A DNA stretch of 64,000 bases from Bifidobacterium coryneforme. GTDB lineage: Bacteria > Actinomycetota > Actinomycetes > Actinomycetales > Bifidobacteriaceae. The notes under the pieces were generated by a model that was not told where the DNA came from, ran no database searches, and was given only the letters and a program-made list of their open reading frames with translations. How positions within the stretch are numbered: position 1 is the stretch's first letter; every line of letters starts with the position of its first letter. The translations under genes and the position numbers were made by a program. The DNA lies in assembly GCF_000737865.1 (NCBI RefSeq), contig NZ_CP007287.1:1142251-1206250 (forward strand), in the 5' to 3' direction. Positions 1 through 9,737 of this stretch are shown here, in pieces.

Positions 1-2138
1 CCGGACGTGTCGCCGGAGGCATCCACACCTGCACCATCATCCGAATCCTGGGCGGGGTTCTGGCTGGAAGGCATGGCGAAGGCCACCTCATCCAGGTCCA
101 CCCCCTTGATCAGGTCCTTGAACTCCTGGTTGACCTCACTCTCGTCCTCCGTATTGATCGGACGATCGCTCGGCGAGTCCTCGGCAACCGGACCGCCGTC
201 ATGCCCAGACCGATCATCTCCGGTTCCTCCCTCATCCTCGGACGGTTCCGTTTCGGATTGGTCAGGGGTCTCGGGGACCTCCTCCTGGGGTGATACCGCA
301 TCGGTGACGATCGGATGAGTTGGATCACCGTGAATGTCACCGTCTTTGGGATCGGCCTTGGACCCTGTCGTCCCCATATCGCCTGACCGCATCCTCTCAA
401 AGGCCTCCAAGGCCTGCCCCATCATGGTGCGAATGGCGGAATTCTGCTCATCAACAGCCTCTTCCAGACCAACCGAATCAATCTGAAGACTGACCTGTCG
501 CACCGAGGGATCCACTCCGAAGGCCAGGGCGGCCATAATCAGTCCCACCCTGAGGTTGTAGTCAGCGCTCATGGCCGCCCTCTGGTCATCGTCCAGGTCA
601 ACCCAAGCATGGCGGTCATCATCGTACCGGCTGGATGGCATCATGGCCCGCCCCGCCGACGTAAAGGCAATGGCCACCTCCCCCTCTTCGAGGTTCGAAC
701 GGAACTCGACGTCGAAGCGGAAGGGCAGACGCAGACTGCGCATCAACAGGGAGAAGGTCTGGCGGTAGACCCACTCCGACGAGGTGACCTCACCCTGGTC
801 GGCCCGAACGGGCAGGGCCCGTGGGGCCTCCTGACGGACCTTCTCGGCCGTGGCCGCCGCCTTGGACAGGATGGCATTCAGTGCGGTCCGCCCATCATCG
901 TGGATGGGGTCGAAGTCCCGGTCCAGGTCGCCCGACCTGAGCAGGGCGGCAATGGCCGGATCATCCAAGAGGGCCTGATCCAACCGGGCGGCCTGAACCC
1001 TGGTCACCGTGTCCTCGGTAGGGTAGATGCCCAGGTCCGCGTTGCGTTCCAACCAGGCACTGACAGAGGCGAATCGGTTCAGGTTCCCCTCAATCTGCAA
1101 GGCCCGAAGGGCGGCCGAAAATTCCAACCCTGTATCCCAGGTCAGGAAGTAGGCTCCTGAATATGAGGAGGCGTAGAGGTGGAGCGGCTCGGCCCCATGG
1201 ACGGCCTCCAGACCGGGGACCTCTCCCAGGGCACCCGATTCCTGCATCAGGTCGGAGAAGAGGTCTTCCAGGCCCGAGACGCGCTGACCACTAGACCTGG
1301 CCCGGATCGTGTCCTGAACGCTGCGGCGGATGGCCCCCATGGGAGCCTCTCGATTGAGTCTGTGGAAGATGTTGCCGGAGCCGAACCCAGTGAAACCCCC
1401 CTGGATATGGGGCAGCATGTAGGCCGCAAAAAAGGAGATGGCCACAGCGTCCCGGTACTCCAGGTTGAATCGGAGGTCGGGCGGTAGCTGGGGTCGGAGC
1501 TGTTCCAGGGTGTACCGGCCGTCATACCGAAGCCAGGAAGCCAACCAGCAGAGGTTGCCGGTCTGGTCCCTTCCCACGATGCCGCCTTGAATGGCGCGGA
1601 CGGTGGGGACCCGACCGTCACCTTCCTGGCGACCGAATCGGCGTCCGTAGGGCAGGGAGATCTCCTGTTCCTTTCCCAGCATGAAGGCCGCCTGCTGGTT
1701 CTGTACATCCATCTGCCTCTGCTGGCCGACGAAGACCCGGCCATGGTCATCGGCCAAGGCGATCTGGGCGAAGTGGGAACGATCGGTGAAGACCCCGAGC
1801 GAGAAGAACCTCCCCCGCGTCCCGGGCCACTGGACCCAGCCCAGGGTCAATCCCTCGGGCACCCCTTGGATTTCGGGGAAAAGATGACGCTTGACCATGG
1901 GGCCCAACTGGTGGCTGGTTGAAGTCAGCAGATCGTGCATGAACTGGTCATCAGGGCGCTTTCCTGTCTGGGCATAAACCTGTGCCGCTTTTTTGACAAG
2001 GTCATTCAGCGGCTGCTCGTGATCGGCCGTATCCCCGTCCAGGAAGTCCTCGGCCTTCCCCGCCAGGGTCGACCACAGGGAACGCGCCTTCCTAGAAAAA
2101 TCCCCCAGGCCGTCAGACTTGTTCACGCTCTTGGACAT
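1..2138 (-). CDS. unrecognised large protein with acidic C-terminal tail (3' end outside window)
   Basis: Open frame of more than 710 codons on the minus strand, starting with ATG at 2138 (MSKSVNKSDGLGDF) and still open at the window edge, so the C-terminus is missing. I do not recognise the family. The first ~530 residues look soluble and globular, with no signal peptide, no membrane segment and no Walker motif that I can see. From about residue 560 the sequence becomes low-complexity and strongly acidic, rich in D, E, S, P and G. It lies head-to-head with the membrane-protein gene at 2189, only 50 bases apart, so the promoters overlap. The long uninterrupted frame and normal G+C-rich codon use support a real gene. 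Function unknown. Confidence 0.75.
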   Translation of the reverse strand, partial: MSKSVNKSDGLGDFSRKARSLWSTLAGKAEDFLDGDTADHEQPLNDLVKKAAQVYAQTGKRPDDQFMHDLLTSTSHQLGPMVKRHLFPEIQGVPEGLTLGWVQWPGTRGRFFSLGVFTDRSHFAQIALADDHGRVFVGQQRQMDVQNQQAAFMLGKEQEISLPYGRRFGRQEGDGRVPTVRAIQGGIVGRDQTGNLCWLASWLRYDGRYTLEQLRPQLPPDLRFNLEYRDAVAISFFAAYMLPHIQGGFTGFGSGNIFHRLNREAPMGAIRRSVQDTIRARSSGQRVSGLEDLFSDLMQESGALGEVPGLEAVHGAEPLHLYASSYSGAYFLTWDTGLEFSAALRALQIEGNLNRFASVSAWLERNADLGIYPTEDTVTRVQAARLDQALLDDPAIAALLRSGDLDRDFDPIHDDGRTALNAILSKAAATAEKVRQEAPRALPVRADQGEVTSSEWVYRQTFSLLMRSLRLPFRFDVEFRSNLEEGEVAIAFTSAGRAMMPSSRYDDDRHAWVDLDDDQRAAMSADYNLRVGLIMAALAFGVDPSVRQVSLQIDSVGLEEAVDEQNSAIRTMMGQALEAFERMRSGDMGTTGSKADPKDGDIHGDPTHPIVTDAVSPQEEVPETPDQSETEPSEDEGGTGDDRSGHDGGPVAEDSPSDRPINTEDESEVNQEFKDLIKGVDLDEVAFAMPSSQNPAQDSDDGAGVDASGDTS

Positions 2139-2176
2139 GTTCACAATTGTCCCAATTCATCCAGACATGTCGCTTA

Positions 2177-2182
2177 TAGAAT
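2177..2182 (+). promoter_or_regulatory. -10 box of a probable leaderless transcript
   Basis: TAGAAT, a TANNNT actinobacterial -10 hexamer, ends 6 bases before the GTG start at 2189. That places the transcription start at or next to the start codon. No separate Shine-Dalgarno sequence fits in the gap. This is inference from spacing. Confidence 0.5.
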
Positions 2183-2188
2183 AAAGGG

Positions 2189-4507
2189 GTGAAACGAACC
2201 CCCGCCATACCTCGACCGAGGGCATCAGGCCGTCTTGCCCTCTGCCTGGGCATCCTCCTTGTTCTGGTCATGGAGGTCGGGGTATTCAACCTGTCCCACT
2301 GGCAATCCCTGGGAGGGCAGACCCCTGAAACATCTCGGCAGGCAGACACCGAACCCGAACTCGGTCCGGGTCTGGAGTCCCTTCCAGGTGGGGGTCTGAT
2401 CGTCACGGACCCTGCCGGGGCTTGGATTCAGATCCCCGCTCCCACCCGTGGGTCGAAGTTCGTCAAAGTAGAGACGTCCAAGGCAAAAGACGGCAATCAC
2501 CACGAAGGCCATGTCCCCGGACAGGTCCATGTCCGACTGGATGCCAGGTATTCCCCCTCGGCAGGGTGGACCAGAGGCAGCAACGCAATGGTGGTGTACC
2601 GATCAGCCAGATCGCTTTACCTGAGGAACACGGCCGAACCACCACAGACAGGAGGGTCACTGACCGCATTGCGGCTCTGGGTGGAAGAACCGGCAGAAAC
2701 GCGCCTGTCCATCAGGACCTTGATTCCCGACGTCAGGGTTCCTCTGAGCGTCAATCCTGTGCGCCTGATCGCCATGGCGGCCCTAATCCTCCTGGTTGCG
2801 GCCTTCCTGCCCGGATCACGCCTCTGGAGGACACCACTGGATACGAAATCGCGGGGACAGCGGCTGGCCCTGACCCTGGCCCTGGCTCCGCTGACCGTTT
2901 GGGCAATCTGCTCCATACTGAACGACCTGTCGACCTTCGTGCCCGGGGACTTCCATAATCCAGATTCCTACACCTACGACTTCAACCAATACGACCATGT
3001 GGCCCAGGCCCTCCTCCAGGGTCGCCCCTGGTTGGATCTTGACCAGGCACCAGGCCTGGCCGCGGCCGAGAACCCTTATGACATCGTCACCAGGAACAAT
3101 CTGTTGGCCCAGGACCAGAAACCCATTTACTGGGACTATGTCTATTGGAAGGGTCACTGGTACTCCTACTTCGGTGTCCTCCCCGCCATCCTCCTCTTCA
3201 TGCCTTATCGGGCCCTGACCTCCCTCTTCCATCCTGGCGGGTACGCCCTGCCCACATCAGCCGCGGCCTCCATCCTGACCCTTCTGGCCACGGTCGCGAT
3301 GGTCCTGGCGGTCATCCGCCTCCTGGACCGGCACTTCCCGGGTATCAGTCTGGCCTCGACCATCCTGTCCCTGATAGCGATCCTGACCGGGTCGAACATC
3401 GCCTACCTCTGGTGCAGGAAGAATTTCTACACGGTGCCCTTTGCCGCAGGTTTGCTCTTTGTGATGACCGGCCTATGGATCTGGCTCGGAGCCCGGAGGG
3501 TCCACTCGGTGGGGGGAGGAACCCGGAGGTGGACCCTGGCAGATGGTGGCGGATGGCTCCATACCCCGGGAGATCCGAAGCCTGGGTGGACACTGTCAAA
3601 GCCACGTGTATTCCTGGGGTCGCTCTGCATAGCGGCCACCCTGGGATGCCGGCCCACTTTCATAGTGGCCGGGCTCCTGGCCATCCCCATCTTCTCCCAT
3701 GAAATCAGGGATATGATGAGCTCCCTCCGCCCTCGGCCAGGCACCTCTTCAGCCAGGGAAGGAGCCGGTCCCTCACCGGCTGTTTCGGCCACCCTGCTCG
3801 GCACCGCCCTGCTTCCCCTGCTCCTCGTTGCTGCCCCTCTACTCTGGTACAACCACTGGCGGTTCGGTTCCGCCCTGGATTTCGGCAACAGATACCAGAT
3901 GACCGTTGTGGACCTGACCCAATATCATCCCCACCTCGGCAGCCTCCCCCGACTTTTCGGTTATTACCTCTTCCAGCCGCTGTCCACCAAGGGCTCCTTC
4001 CCCTTCCTGAGAATCTCACCCGCTCCCCTGAATGTATGGCACTACACCGAACCGGGTATCGGAGGGCTCCTGGTCACCGCACCGGTAATTCCGGTCTGCC
4101 TGATTCTCCTCTGCTCAACCCAGGTGCGCCGAAATCTGAAGGACCGGAACCTGTACGGGCTGACCCTTCTGTCCATTCCCTCGGCTCTTCTGGTCATGGT
4201 TATGGATGCCTACCTGGGTGGATTCTCCGACCGGTACATGATTGATTTCGCCTGGTTGCTGGCCCTGGTGGCGGTCCTGGTCATATCCTCCTGCGACCGG
4301 TCTGGTCAGGATACCCTGAGGAAATTGAACGGAACGGCAGGGTACACCGATCGGACGGATGGACCGGCCGGAAAACCGGTATCATTCCTTCTGACCTTAT
4401 CCTGCCTGGTATCCGTCCTGCTGATGACCGGATATGTTCTGGTCCTCCTCTCCCATTTCGAGACCTCGATATTCTCCACCATCGAAGTCTGGTTCACCTA
4501 CCTGTAG
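2189..4507 (+). CDS. polytopic membrane protein, possibly GT-C type glycosyltransferase-like
   Basis: 772 residues starting at GTG 2189. An N-terminal hydrophobic segment (about residues 14-33) is followed by a roughly 150-residue, probably extracytoplasmic domain. Then come many hydrophobic segments from residue ~190 to the end. Between the second and third membrane segments is a polar loop with aromatic and acidic residues (DFHNPDSYTYDFNQYDH and YWDYVYWKGHWYSYFG), which resembles the catalytic loops of GT-C enzymes. I see no decisive motif, so glycan or lipid-linked sugar transfer is only a suggestion. The gene stands alone: divergent from the unknown gene on its left and convergent with the beta-glucosidase on its right. 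Confidence 0.8.
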   Translation: MKRTPAIPRPRASGRLALCLGILLVLVMEVGVFNLSHWQSLGGQTPETSRQADTEPELGPGLESLPGGGLIVTDPAGAWIQIPAPTRGSKFVKVETSKAKDGNHHEGHVPGQVHVRLDARYSPSAGWTRGSNAMVVYRSARSLYLRNTAEPPQTGGSLTALRLWVEEPAETRLSIRTLIPDVRVPLSVNPVRLIAMAALILLVAAFLPGSRLWRTPLDTKSRGQRLALTLALAPLTVWAICSILNDLSTFVPGDFHNPDSYTYDFNQYDHVAQALLQGRPWLDLDQAPGLAAAENPYDIVTRNNLLAQDQKPIYWDYVYWKGHWYSYFGVLPAILLFMPYRALTSLFHPGGYALPTSAAASILTLLATVAMVLAVIRLLDRHFPGISLASTILSLIAILTGSNIAYLWCRKNFYTVPFAAGLLFVMTGLWIWLGARRVHSVGGGTRRWTLADGGGWLHTPGDPKPGWTLSKPRVFLGSLCIAATLGCRPTFIVAGLLAIPIFSHEIRDMMSSLRPRPGTSSAREGAGPSPAVSATLLGTALLPLLLVAAPLLWYNHWRFGSALDFGNRYQMTVVDLTQYHPHLGSLPRLFGYYLFQPLSTKGSFPFLRISPAPLNVWHYTEPGIGGLLVTAPVIPVCLILLCSTQVRRNLKDRNLYGLTLLSIPSALLVMVMDAYLGGFSDRYMIDFAWLLALVAVLVISSCDRSGQDTLRKLNGTAGYTDRTDGPAGKPVSFLLTLSCLVSVLLMTGYVLVLLSHFETSIFSTIEVWFTYL

Positions 4508-4563
4508 CCCGACGAGAACGGCATGCTCCATGAGCTGCCGTGCTGGATGGTGAAGCATACAGA

Positions 4564-4603
4564 GGGGCCGGCATCCACCTCATATGGGATGGATGCCGGC
4601 CCC
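4564..4603. terminator. bidirectional hairpin between convergent genes
   Basis: A perfect 14-bp stem (GGGGCCGGCATCCA at 4564-4577 with TGGATGCCGGCCCC at 4590-4603) and a 12-nt loop lie between the two convergent stop codons. The T-tracts are short on both sides, so efficiency is uncertain. Confidence 0.7.
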
Positions 4604-4637
4604 TACCTCTTATCGGTTAACCGAATCTGTCCGGTCT

Positions 4638-6893
4638 TTACTCGCTCCCCCTAGAAGCCCCGGTCAGCCCTTGCTGTTCGATTGCCTTCTGGTAGTCGGT
4701 AATCATATCGGCGACCACGCTGTTGCCATCCCCTCCGGAGAGGGTGATGACCGAAGCCAGCGGCATGCTGTCGAAGAGCTTGGCCGTATTGGGATCATTG
4801 GGAAGGGGAACCTTTCCACCCTCAACGTGGGACTTCATGATCGGCCCACCGACCTGATCCTCACGCCATTCCTCCATGGTGGAATTGGAGTTGAGCCTGA
4901 CAAAAAGCCCATCCCCGTCAAGGTCCACGTCCAGCTTGGAAACCAGGTCCCTGGAGGAGGTACCCACCTCGATGCCATAGGTGCCGGCCTCCACATGCCA
5001 CTCATTCATGGCGGTCGACCAGTAAGCGAAGTCACGCTCATCCAGGTCCAAACTGATTTCCTGGGATTCGCCCGCCTTGAGGAAGACCTTGGCGAAGGAC
5101 TTGAGCTCGTGGGAGGGGCGACCCACCTTGGAGGCGCAAGGAGCCACATAGACCTGGACGGTCTCAGCCCCATCGATACCCGAGGTATTGGTCACGGTCA
5201 GGTCGACCCGGACCGCATTGGGGCCGGTCTTCTCCACGCGGACATCCGAAATTTCAAAGGTCGAATAGGAAAGACCGAAACCGAAGGGGAAGGCAACCGG
5301 CTTATTGAAGGTGTCGTAGTAGCGATAGCCCACATAGATACCCTCCCCATAGCGCGAGTGTCCCTCCTCGCCGGGGAAGGAGGTGATGGAGGGATTGTCC
5401 TCAAGACGCACGGGAATGGTCTCCGGCAGCCTGCCGGAGGGGTTGGCCCCACCAGTCAGAATGTCAACGACGGCCTGTCCGCCTGCCTGACCCAGGAGCC
5501 AGGATTCCAGAACCGCCTTGGCCTGGGGAAGCCAGTCCACTACGGAGACCACCGAACCGTTGGAAAGGACCACAACCACCTGGTCATTGACCTGGCTCAC
5601 AGCCCTGAGAAGATCGAGCTGCTTGGTCGGCAAATCAATATCAGTGCGGTCGAACCCTTCGGACTCGGCGTCCTCGGGCAAGCCAAGGAAGAGAACCACC
5701 TTATCGGCATCCGCCGCGGCCTTGACGGCCTGGTCGGTCAGAGACTGATCCTGGGGAGCCTCATCCAGGGTGAACCCTGGAACGAAGTCCACATCCATGC
5801 CCGCCTCCTTGAAGGAGTCAAGGGCCGTGGTGACCTTGGTGGGGGTGATGTGGGAGGAACCGCCACCCTGGTAGCGCGGGGTGCGGGCGAATTCGCCGAT
5901 CAGAGCGACCTTTTCGCCCGGAGCCAGGGGAAGCACACCATCCTCGTTCTTGAGCATGACGATGGATTCCTGGGCGGCCTGGCGGGCCACCTGGTCATGG
6001 GCCTCCACGTCATACTGGTAGCCCTTCTGCGACATGGCGGGCTTGGCCTTCTCGATGAGGTCCAGAACCCCTTGGGCCATCCTGTCGAGCTGATCCTTAT
6101 CCAGGTTTCCGGCCCTGACCGCCTCGACAACCTCATGGTCGCTGGCGGATGGCGGCATCTCAAGGTTGAGACCGGCACGAAGGGCCGCGGCCCTGTCATG
6201 CACGGCGCCCCAGTCCGACATGACCAGACCCTGATAACCCCACTCACCGCGCAGCACGTCGGTCAGCAACCAGCGGTTCTCCGATCCATACACCCCGTTG
6301 AGCTTGTTGTAGGCGCACATGATGGTCCAGGGTTTGGCGTGCTTGACTACATACTCGAAGGCGGGCAGGTATATCTCGCGCAAGGTGCGCTCATCGATGT
6401 CGGAGCTGACCCTGAGACGATCGGTCTCCTGGTTGTTGGCAGCGAAGTGCTTCAAGGAGGTGCCCACGCCCTTGGATTGGACCCCATCGACCAGGCCTGC
6501 GGCCTGATGACCGGCCAGGACCGGGTCCTCCGAATAGTACTCGAAGTTGCGGCCCCCAAGCGGACTGCGCTTGATGTTGATGCCAGGGCCGAGGATAACG
6601 GCCACTTCCTCCTGGATGCACTCCTCACCCATGGCCTGCCCGACCTGATAGGTCAAATCCGGGTTCCAGGATGAGGCCAGGCCGGCGGTCGGCGGGAAGC
6701 AGGTGGCGGGGACGGAACCGTATACATCCGATCCTGTGGCCTTGCGCAACCCGTAGGGCCCATCCGTGATCATGTACTCCGGATAGCCCTGGTCCGGCAC
6801 TCCTTGCAGGTGCCAGGCGTCCGAGCCGGAGGTCAGCGAGGCCTCCTTTTCGATATCCAGATCCTTGGCTTGTAGATGCTTGTCAGTGGTCAT
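4638..6893 (-). CDS. glycoside hydrolase family 3 beta-glucosidase
   Basis: 751 residues, full length for a bacterial GH3 enzyme. The N-terminal TIM-barrel holds the substrate-site motif KHFAANNQE (about residues 148-156) and the nucleophile motif VMSDWGAVHD with Asp227. A C-terminal alpha/beta sandwich and a fibronectin III-like domain (about residues 570-640) follow. There is no signal peptide, so it acts in the cytoplasm, releasing glucose from imported beta-glucosides. The start at 6893 has a good ribosome site (AAAGGAAG, 7-8 nt upstream). It lies 49 bases behind an MFS sugar transporter on the same strand, so the two form an uptake-and-hydrolysis operon. The exact substrate (gentiobiose, cellobiose or plant aryl-glucosides) cannot be read from the sequence. 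Confidence 0.93.
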   Translation of the reverse strand: MTTDKHLQAKDLDIEKEASLTSGSDAWHLQGVPDQGYPEYMITDGPYGLRKATGSDVYGSVPATCFPPTAGLASSWNPDLTYQVGQAMGEECIQEEVAVILGPGINIKRSPLGGRNFEYYSEDPVLAGHQAAGLVDGVQSKGVGTSLKHFAANNQETDRLRVSSDIDERTLREIYLPAFEYVVKHAKPWTIMCAYNKLNGVYGSENRWLLTDVLRGEWGYQGLVMSDWGAVHDRAAALRAGLNLEMPPSASDHEVVEAVRAGNLDKDQLDRMAQGVLDLIEKAKPAMSQKGYQYDVEAHDQVARQAAQESIVMLKNEDGVLPLAPGEKVALIGEFARTPRYQGGGSSHITPTKVTTALDSFKEAGMDVDFVPGFTLDEAPQDQSLTDQAVKAAADADKVVLFLGLPEDAESEGFDRTDIDLPTKQLDLLRAVSQVNDQVVVVLSNGSVVSVVDWLPQAKAVLESWLLGQAGGQAVVDILTGGANPSGRLPETIPVRLEDNPSITSFPGEEGHSRYGEGIYVGYRYYDTFNKPVAFPFGFGLSYSTFEISDVRVEKTGPNAVRVDLTVTNTSGIDGAETVQVYVAPCASKVGRPSHELKSFAKVFLKAGESQEISLDLDERDFAYWSTAMNEWHVEAGTYGIEVGTSSRDLVSKLDVDLDGDGLFVRLNSNSTMEEWREDQVGGPIMKSHVEGGKVPLPNDPNTAKLFDSMPLASVITLSGGDGNSVVADMITDYQKAIEQQGLTGASRGSE

Positions 6894-6942
6894 AGTGGTT
6901 CTTCCTTTCAGACTGCGGCAGTTCGGCGATGATGTGCCCAGC

Positions 6943-8265
6943 TTATTTCACCTTACGAATCATCATGATGAAAACGGTACCCAGGAGGAGGCAGATGATG
7001 GCTCCGGGGAAGACCATCCGATACCCGCCGAAGATGCCGATGACGGCCGTGGTGCAGACCGGAGCAAGCACCTGCCCGATCGTGTTCGACAGGTTGAGGA
7101 TGCCCAGGTCCTTACCTGCCTCTTCCCCGTTGGGCAGCACATCAACGTTCAAGGCCTGATCGACTGACATATAGCAACCGTTGCCCAGGCCGGCAAGAGC
7201 ACCGTAGATGTACATGCCCATGGCGTTAGGCATGAAGATCGGGAAGAGCATGCCTGCGGCGATGACAACACTGCTGGCAGCCACGATGATTTTGCGTCGT
7301 TGCAGGTAGTCCGAGAGCGGCCCGGATACGGCTGCCGCCAGGATAGTCGTGATTGTGGTGATGACGGCAAGAACCTTCATGGTCGAAGAGGCCACGTCAT
7401 CACTCATATTGCAGTACTTCTGCAAAATGTAGAGCTGGTACCCGATGATCATATAGCAACCAAGAACGAAGGCGAGACGGCCGAATAGGGCCAGGTAGAA
7501 GTCACGGCAGTTCTTGGTCGGCGGAATGAAGGACCTGGCTACGTCGGCCCAGGAGCGTTCCGCCCTGTTACTGGCTGCCGACGCCTCACGCGGCCAGACC
7601 AGAACCGTTACGATGCCCGAGAAGAAGAAGACGACCATCCCGATGGCGAATCCGGTGGAGGCATTCTTCAGGAAGTAGCTGCCGATGAAGTTGCCCAGCT
7701 GGGTGCCCACGACCATGCTGGCACCGTAGAGGGAGGAGAAGGTTGCCCTGGTTGCTTCTGGAATCCTGTCCGAGAGAACGGCCACAGCCGGCGCAATCAG
7801 GCAGTTGATACCGACCTGGACTATGCACCAGCCCACGATAATGGGCCAGAGGGTATGGGACTGGAAGACGATGAAGAATCCGACCGCTCCGATGATGCCG
7901 CCCAGAATAATCCAGGGTGTGCGCTTGCCCAGTTTGAACCGGGACATGTCAGACAGGGCCCCGAAGAGGATATTCGCTATCAGGGCGAAAACACAGCCGA
8001 TGGAGTTCATGGTGCCAAGGGCGGCCTCGGCACTGACTCCCGGAATCGTGTTGAAGATTTGAGGTAGAAGCACTCCGGATCCCATGGCGAAGGGTGTGGA
8101 CCACAATATGGATATGAGGGCAAATCCGACGGCGAAGCGACCCTTCTCCGAGGTGGTGAGTTTCCTACCTGAATCCGGCGCCAGTGTCGGATCAATGGTC
8201 GCACCGACCACTGCATCAGCAGACGGTGTCAGGAAATCCTCATCCCCTTGTATTGAATTGTGCAT
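6943..8265 (-). CDS. MFS sugar transporter (GPH/sugar-cation symporter-like)
   Basis: 440 residues with about 12 hydrophobic segments. The loop 2-3 motif GALSDMSRFKLGKRTPW matches the MFS / glycoside-pentoside-hexuronide pattern (G-x-x-SD...GRR). The N-terminus (about 40 residues) is polar and cytoplasmic. The ATG at 8265 has AAGGGG 9 nt upstream. It is the first gene of the operon with the GH3 beta-glucosidase, which makes an oligosaccharide or beta-glucoside the likely cargo. A perfect inverted repeat 43-58 bases upstream of the start may be its operator. No dedicated regulator gene is adjacent. Confidence 0.88.
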   Translation of the reverse strand: MHNSIQGDEDFLTPSADAVVGATIDPTLAPDSGRKLTTSEKGRFAVGFALISILWSTPFAMGSGVLLPQIFNTIPGVSAEAALGTMNSIGCVFALIANILFGALSDMSRFKLGKRTPWIILGGIIGAVGFFIVFQSHTLWPIIVGWCIVQVGINCLIAPAVAVLSDRIPEATRATFSSLYGASMVVGTQLGNFIGSYFLKNASTGFAIGMVVFFFSGIVTVLVWPREASAASNRAERSWADVARSFIPPTKNCRDFYLALFGRLAFVLGCYMIIGYQLYILQKYCNMSDDVASSTMKVLAVITTITTILAAAVSGPLSDYLQRRKIIVAASSVVIAAGMLFPIFMPNAMGMYIYGALAGLGNGCYMSVDQALNVDVLPNGEEAGKDLGILNLSNTIGQVLAPVCTTAVIGIFGGYRMVFPGAIICLLLGTVFIMMIRKVK

Positions 8266-8307
8266 GATTCGATACCCCTTGTTATTTTGCTACATTGCAA
8301 TCATCAT

Positions 8308-8323
8308 GGCTCAACTTTGAGCC
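8308..8323. promoter_or_regulatory. candidate operator of the beta-glucoside operon
   Basis: The perfect inverted repeat GGCTCAA-N2-TTGAGCC lies upstream of the MFS gene, centred about 50 bases before its ATG. Size and position fit a LacI/TetR-type repressor site. No regulator is identified in the window. Confidence 0.35.
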
Positions 8324-8408
8324 CTTACTTGCCTTTCCCCTTTCGGAAATAGTCAACTCTTCAATCTCACACTATCGAGAGAGCGAAATCAACAACCGGC
8401 GAGACCAT

Positions 8409-9737
8409 TTACAGCAATTTGCTGATAGCTGAACTCACTGCCTGGATATTTCGTTGGAATTCCGCGGCTCTCGGAAGAAGAGAAAGAGCAAGATATCCGT
8501 TGCTCGGCATGTCGAAGAAGTACCCAGGCTGGCCGGTCAACCCGTAAGAGCGAATCAGATGAAGAATCAGCTCATCCTCGTCGATGACGGCGGGGAACCG
8601 TAAGAGGACGTTCCATCCGGCCTCGGGCCTGAGCAGGGATATACACGAATCCCCCTCGCTCAGAAGGCCGCGCACCTGGTCCAGGTTGCCTCGGATCCGA
8701 TCGCCCACGCGGCGCGTCTGGACGGGGACGGCATCGAGCATGGTCCCCATCCGGTCGGTAATCAGTTGACTCATGGGCAGGTAGTCATCGGCAATTAAAT
8801 CCAGGCGACGCTTGGCTTCGGCCACCTGGCTTTCCGGCCCTGAAACCTGAATCCACCCTACCTTGGCATGGGGAGCGGCCAGACTCTTGGAGAACCCATC
8901 CAAGGCAAACGTCAGAACACGGTCCTCTCCCGCCAGCCGGGCCCGTCCGGGCAAGGAATCCAGAGGATAGTCATAGAAGACCTCGTCGGCGATGATGGCC
9001 ACCCCATGCTCACTGCAGAGGTCAAGGATGGCTCCACGTTCCTCAGGATGCACATACGACCCGGTGGGGTTATTGGGGTTGATGAGGACAATGGCCCGAA
9101 TCCTCTCCCCCGCAGGCCCCTCCAGAGCCTGCCTGACGCTTGCCAGGTCCAGGGCCCAAGACCCGTCATAGGAAAGACGGTAAGGCAAGGTCCTCACGCA
9201 TTCGAGGCCGGCGATGGACTCGATCAGCGGGTATCCCGGCCGGGGTTCCAGGATGATGTCTCCGGGGTCGCACAGGAGCTTCATCAACCAGGAATAAGCC
9301 TGGGAGGTAGAGGAGAGCAGATAAAGATCGTCGGGATTCACAAGCAGCTGCTCGAGAGAACTCGAACGAGAAGATGAAAGCCTCAAAGGCCCTGAATCGG
9401 CATACGTCGCCACCGATGATATCGGGGCTGCCCAGGGTTGTTCGGATGGCAATCCGGCTGACCCGTCTCTGCCGCAAGCCTCACCCGAACTGTGTGAAGT
9501 AAGGAAGGAGGCCAGATCAATACGGGCCTGGAGGGGGCCCCTGGGCTGTGCCTGGTACGTCTGCGGCAGGAAATCCGGAGACAGTCCGAACCTTGTCGGG
9601 TTGGAGTCGTTGAGCCCTCCCAAGCGAATCCCCATAGCCCTGGACCGTGCTTCGGCCAGGGCTATGGGGTTGGGATGCTCAGGACCAGTGCGATGGGAGA
9701 AACGCACCGCACCGTCGTTTTCGTCCCTCGAGGTCAC
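8409..9737 (-). CDS. PLP-dependent aminotransferase, class I/II
   Basis: 442 residues, fold-type I. Visible motifs are PNNPTGS (Asn about 222), the PLP-ring Asp in ADEVFYDY (about 251) and the Schiff-base lysine in DGFSKS (Lys284). The family covers aspartate, aromatic and other amino-acid transaminases; the substrate is not readable here. A serine-rich stretch around residues 115-130 looks like a linker or insertion. Its start codon overlaps the stop of the upstream polyphosphate glucokinase by 4 bases (ATGA), so the two are translationally coupled. No functional link between them is obvious. Confidence 0.88.
   Translation of the reverse strand: MTSRDENDGAVRFSHRTGPEHPNPIALAEARSRAMGIRLGGLNDSNPTRFGLSPDFLPQTYQAQPRGPLQARIDLASFLTSHSSGEACGRDGSAGLPSEQPWAAPISSVATYADSGPLRLSSSRSSSLEQLLVNPDDLYLLSSTSQAYSWLMKLLCDPGDIILEPRPGYPLIESIAGLECVRTLPYRLSYDGSWALDLASVRQALEGPAGERIRAIVLINPNNPTGSYVHPEERGAILDLCSEHGVAIIADEVFYDYPLDSLPGRARLAGEDRVLTFALDGFSKSLAAPHAKVGWIQVSGPESQVAEAKRRLDLIADDYLPMSQLITDRMGTMLDAVPVQTRRVGDRIRGNLDQVRGLLSEGDSCISLLRPEAGWNVLLRFPAVIDEDELILHLIRSYGLTGQPGYFFDMPSNGYLALSLLPRAAEFQRNIQAVSSAISKLL

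Noticed and set aside
4584..6674. An open frame of about 700 codons opposite the GH3 beta-glucosidase
   Set aside because: It is antisense to a clear GH3 gene, has no family motif and no ribosome site.
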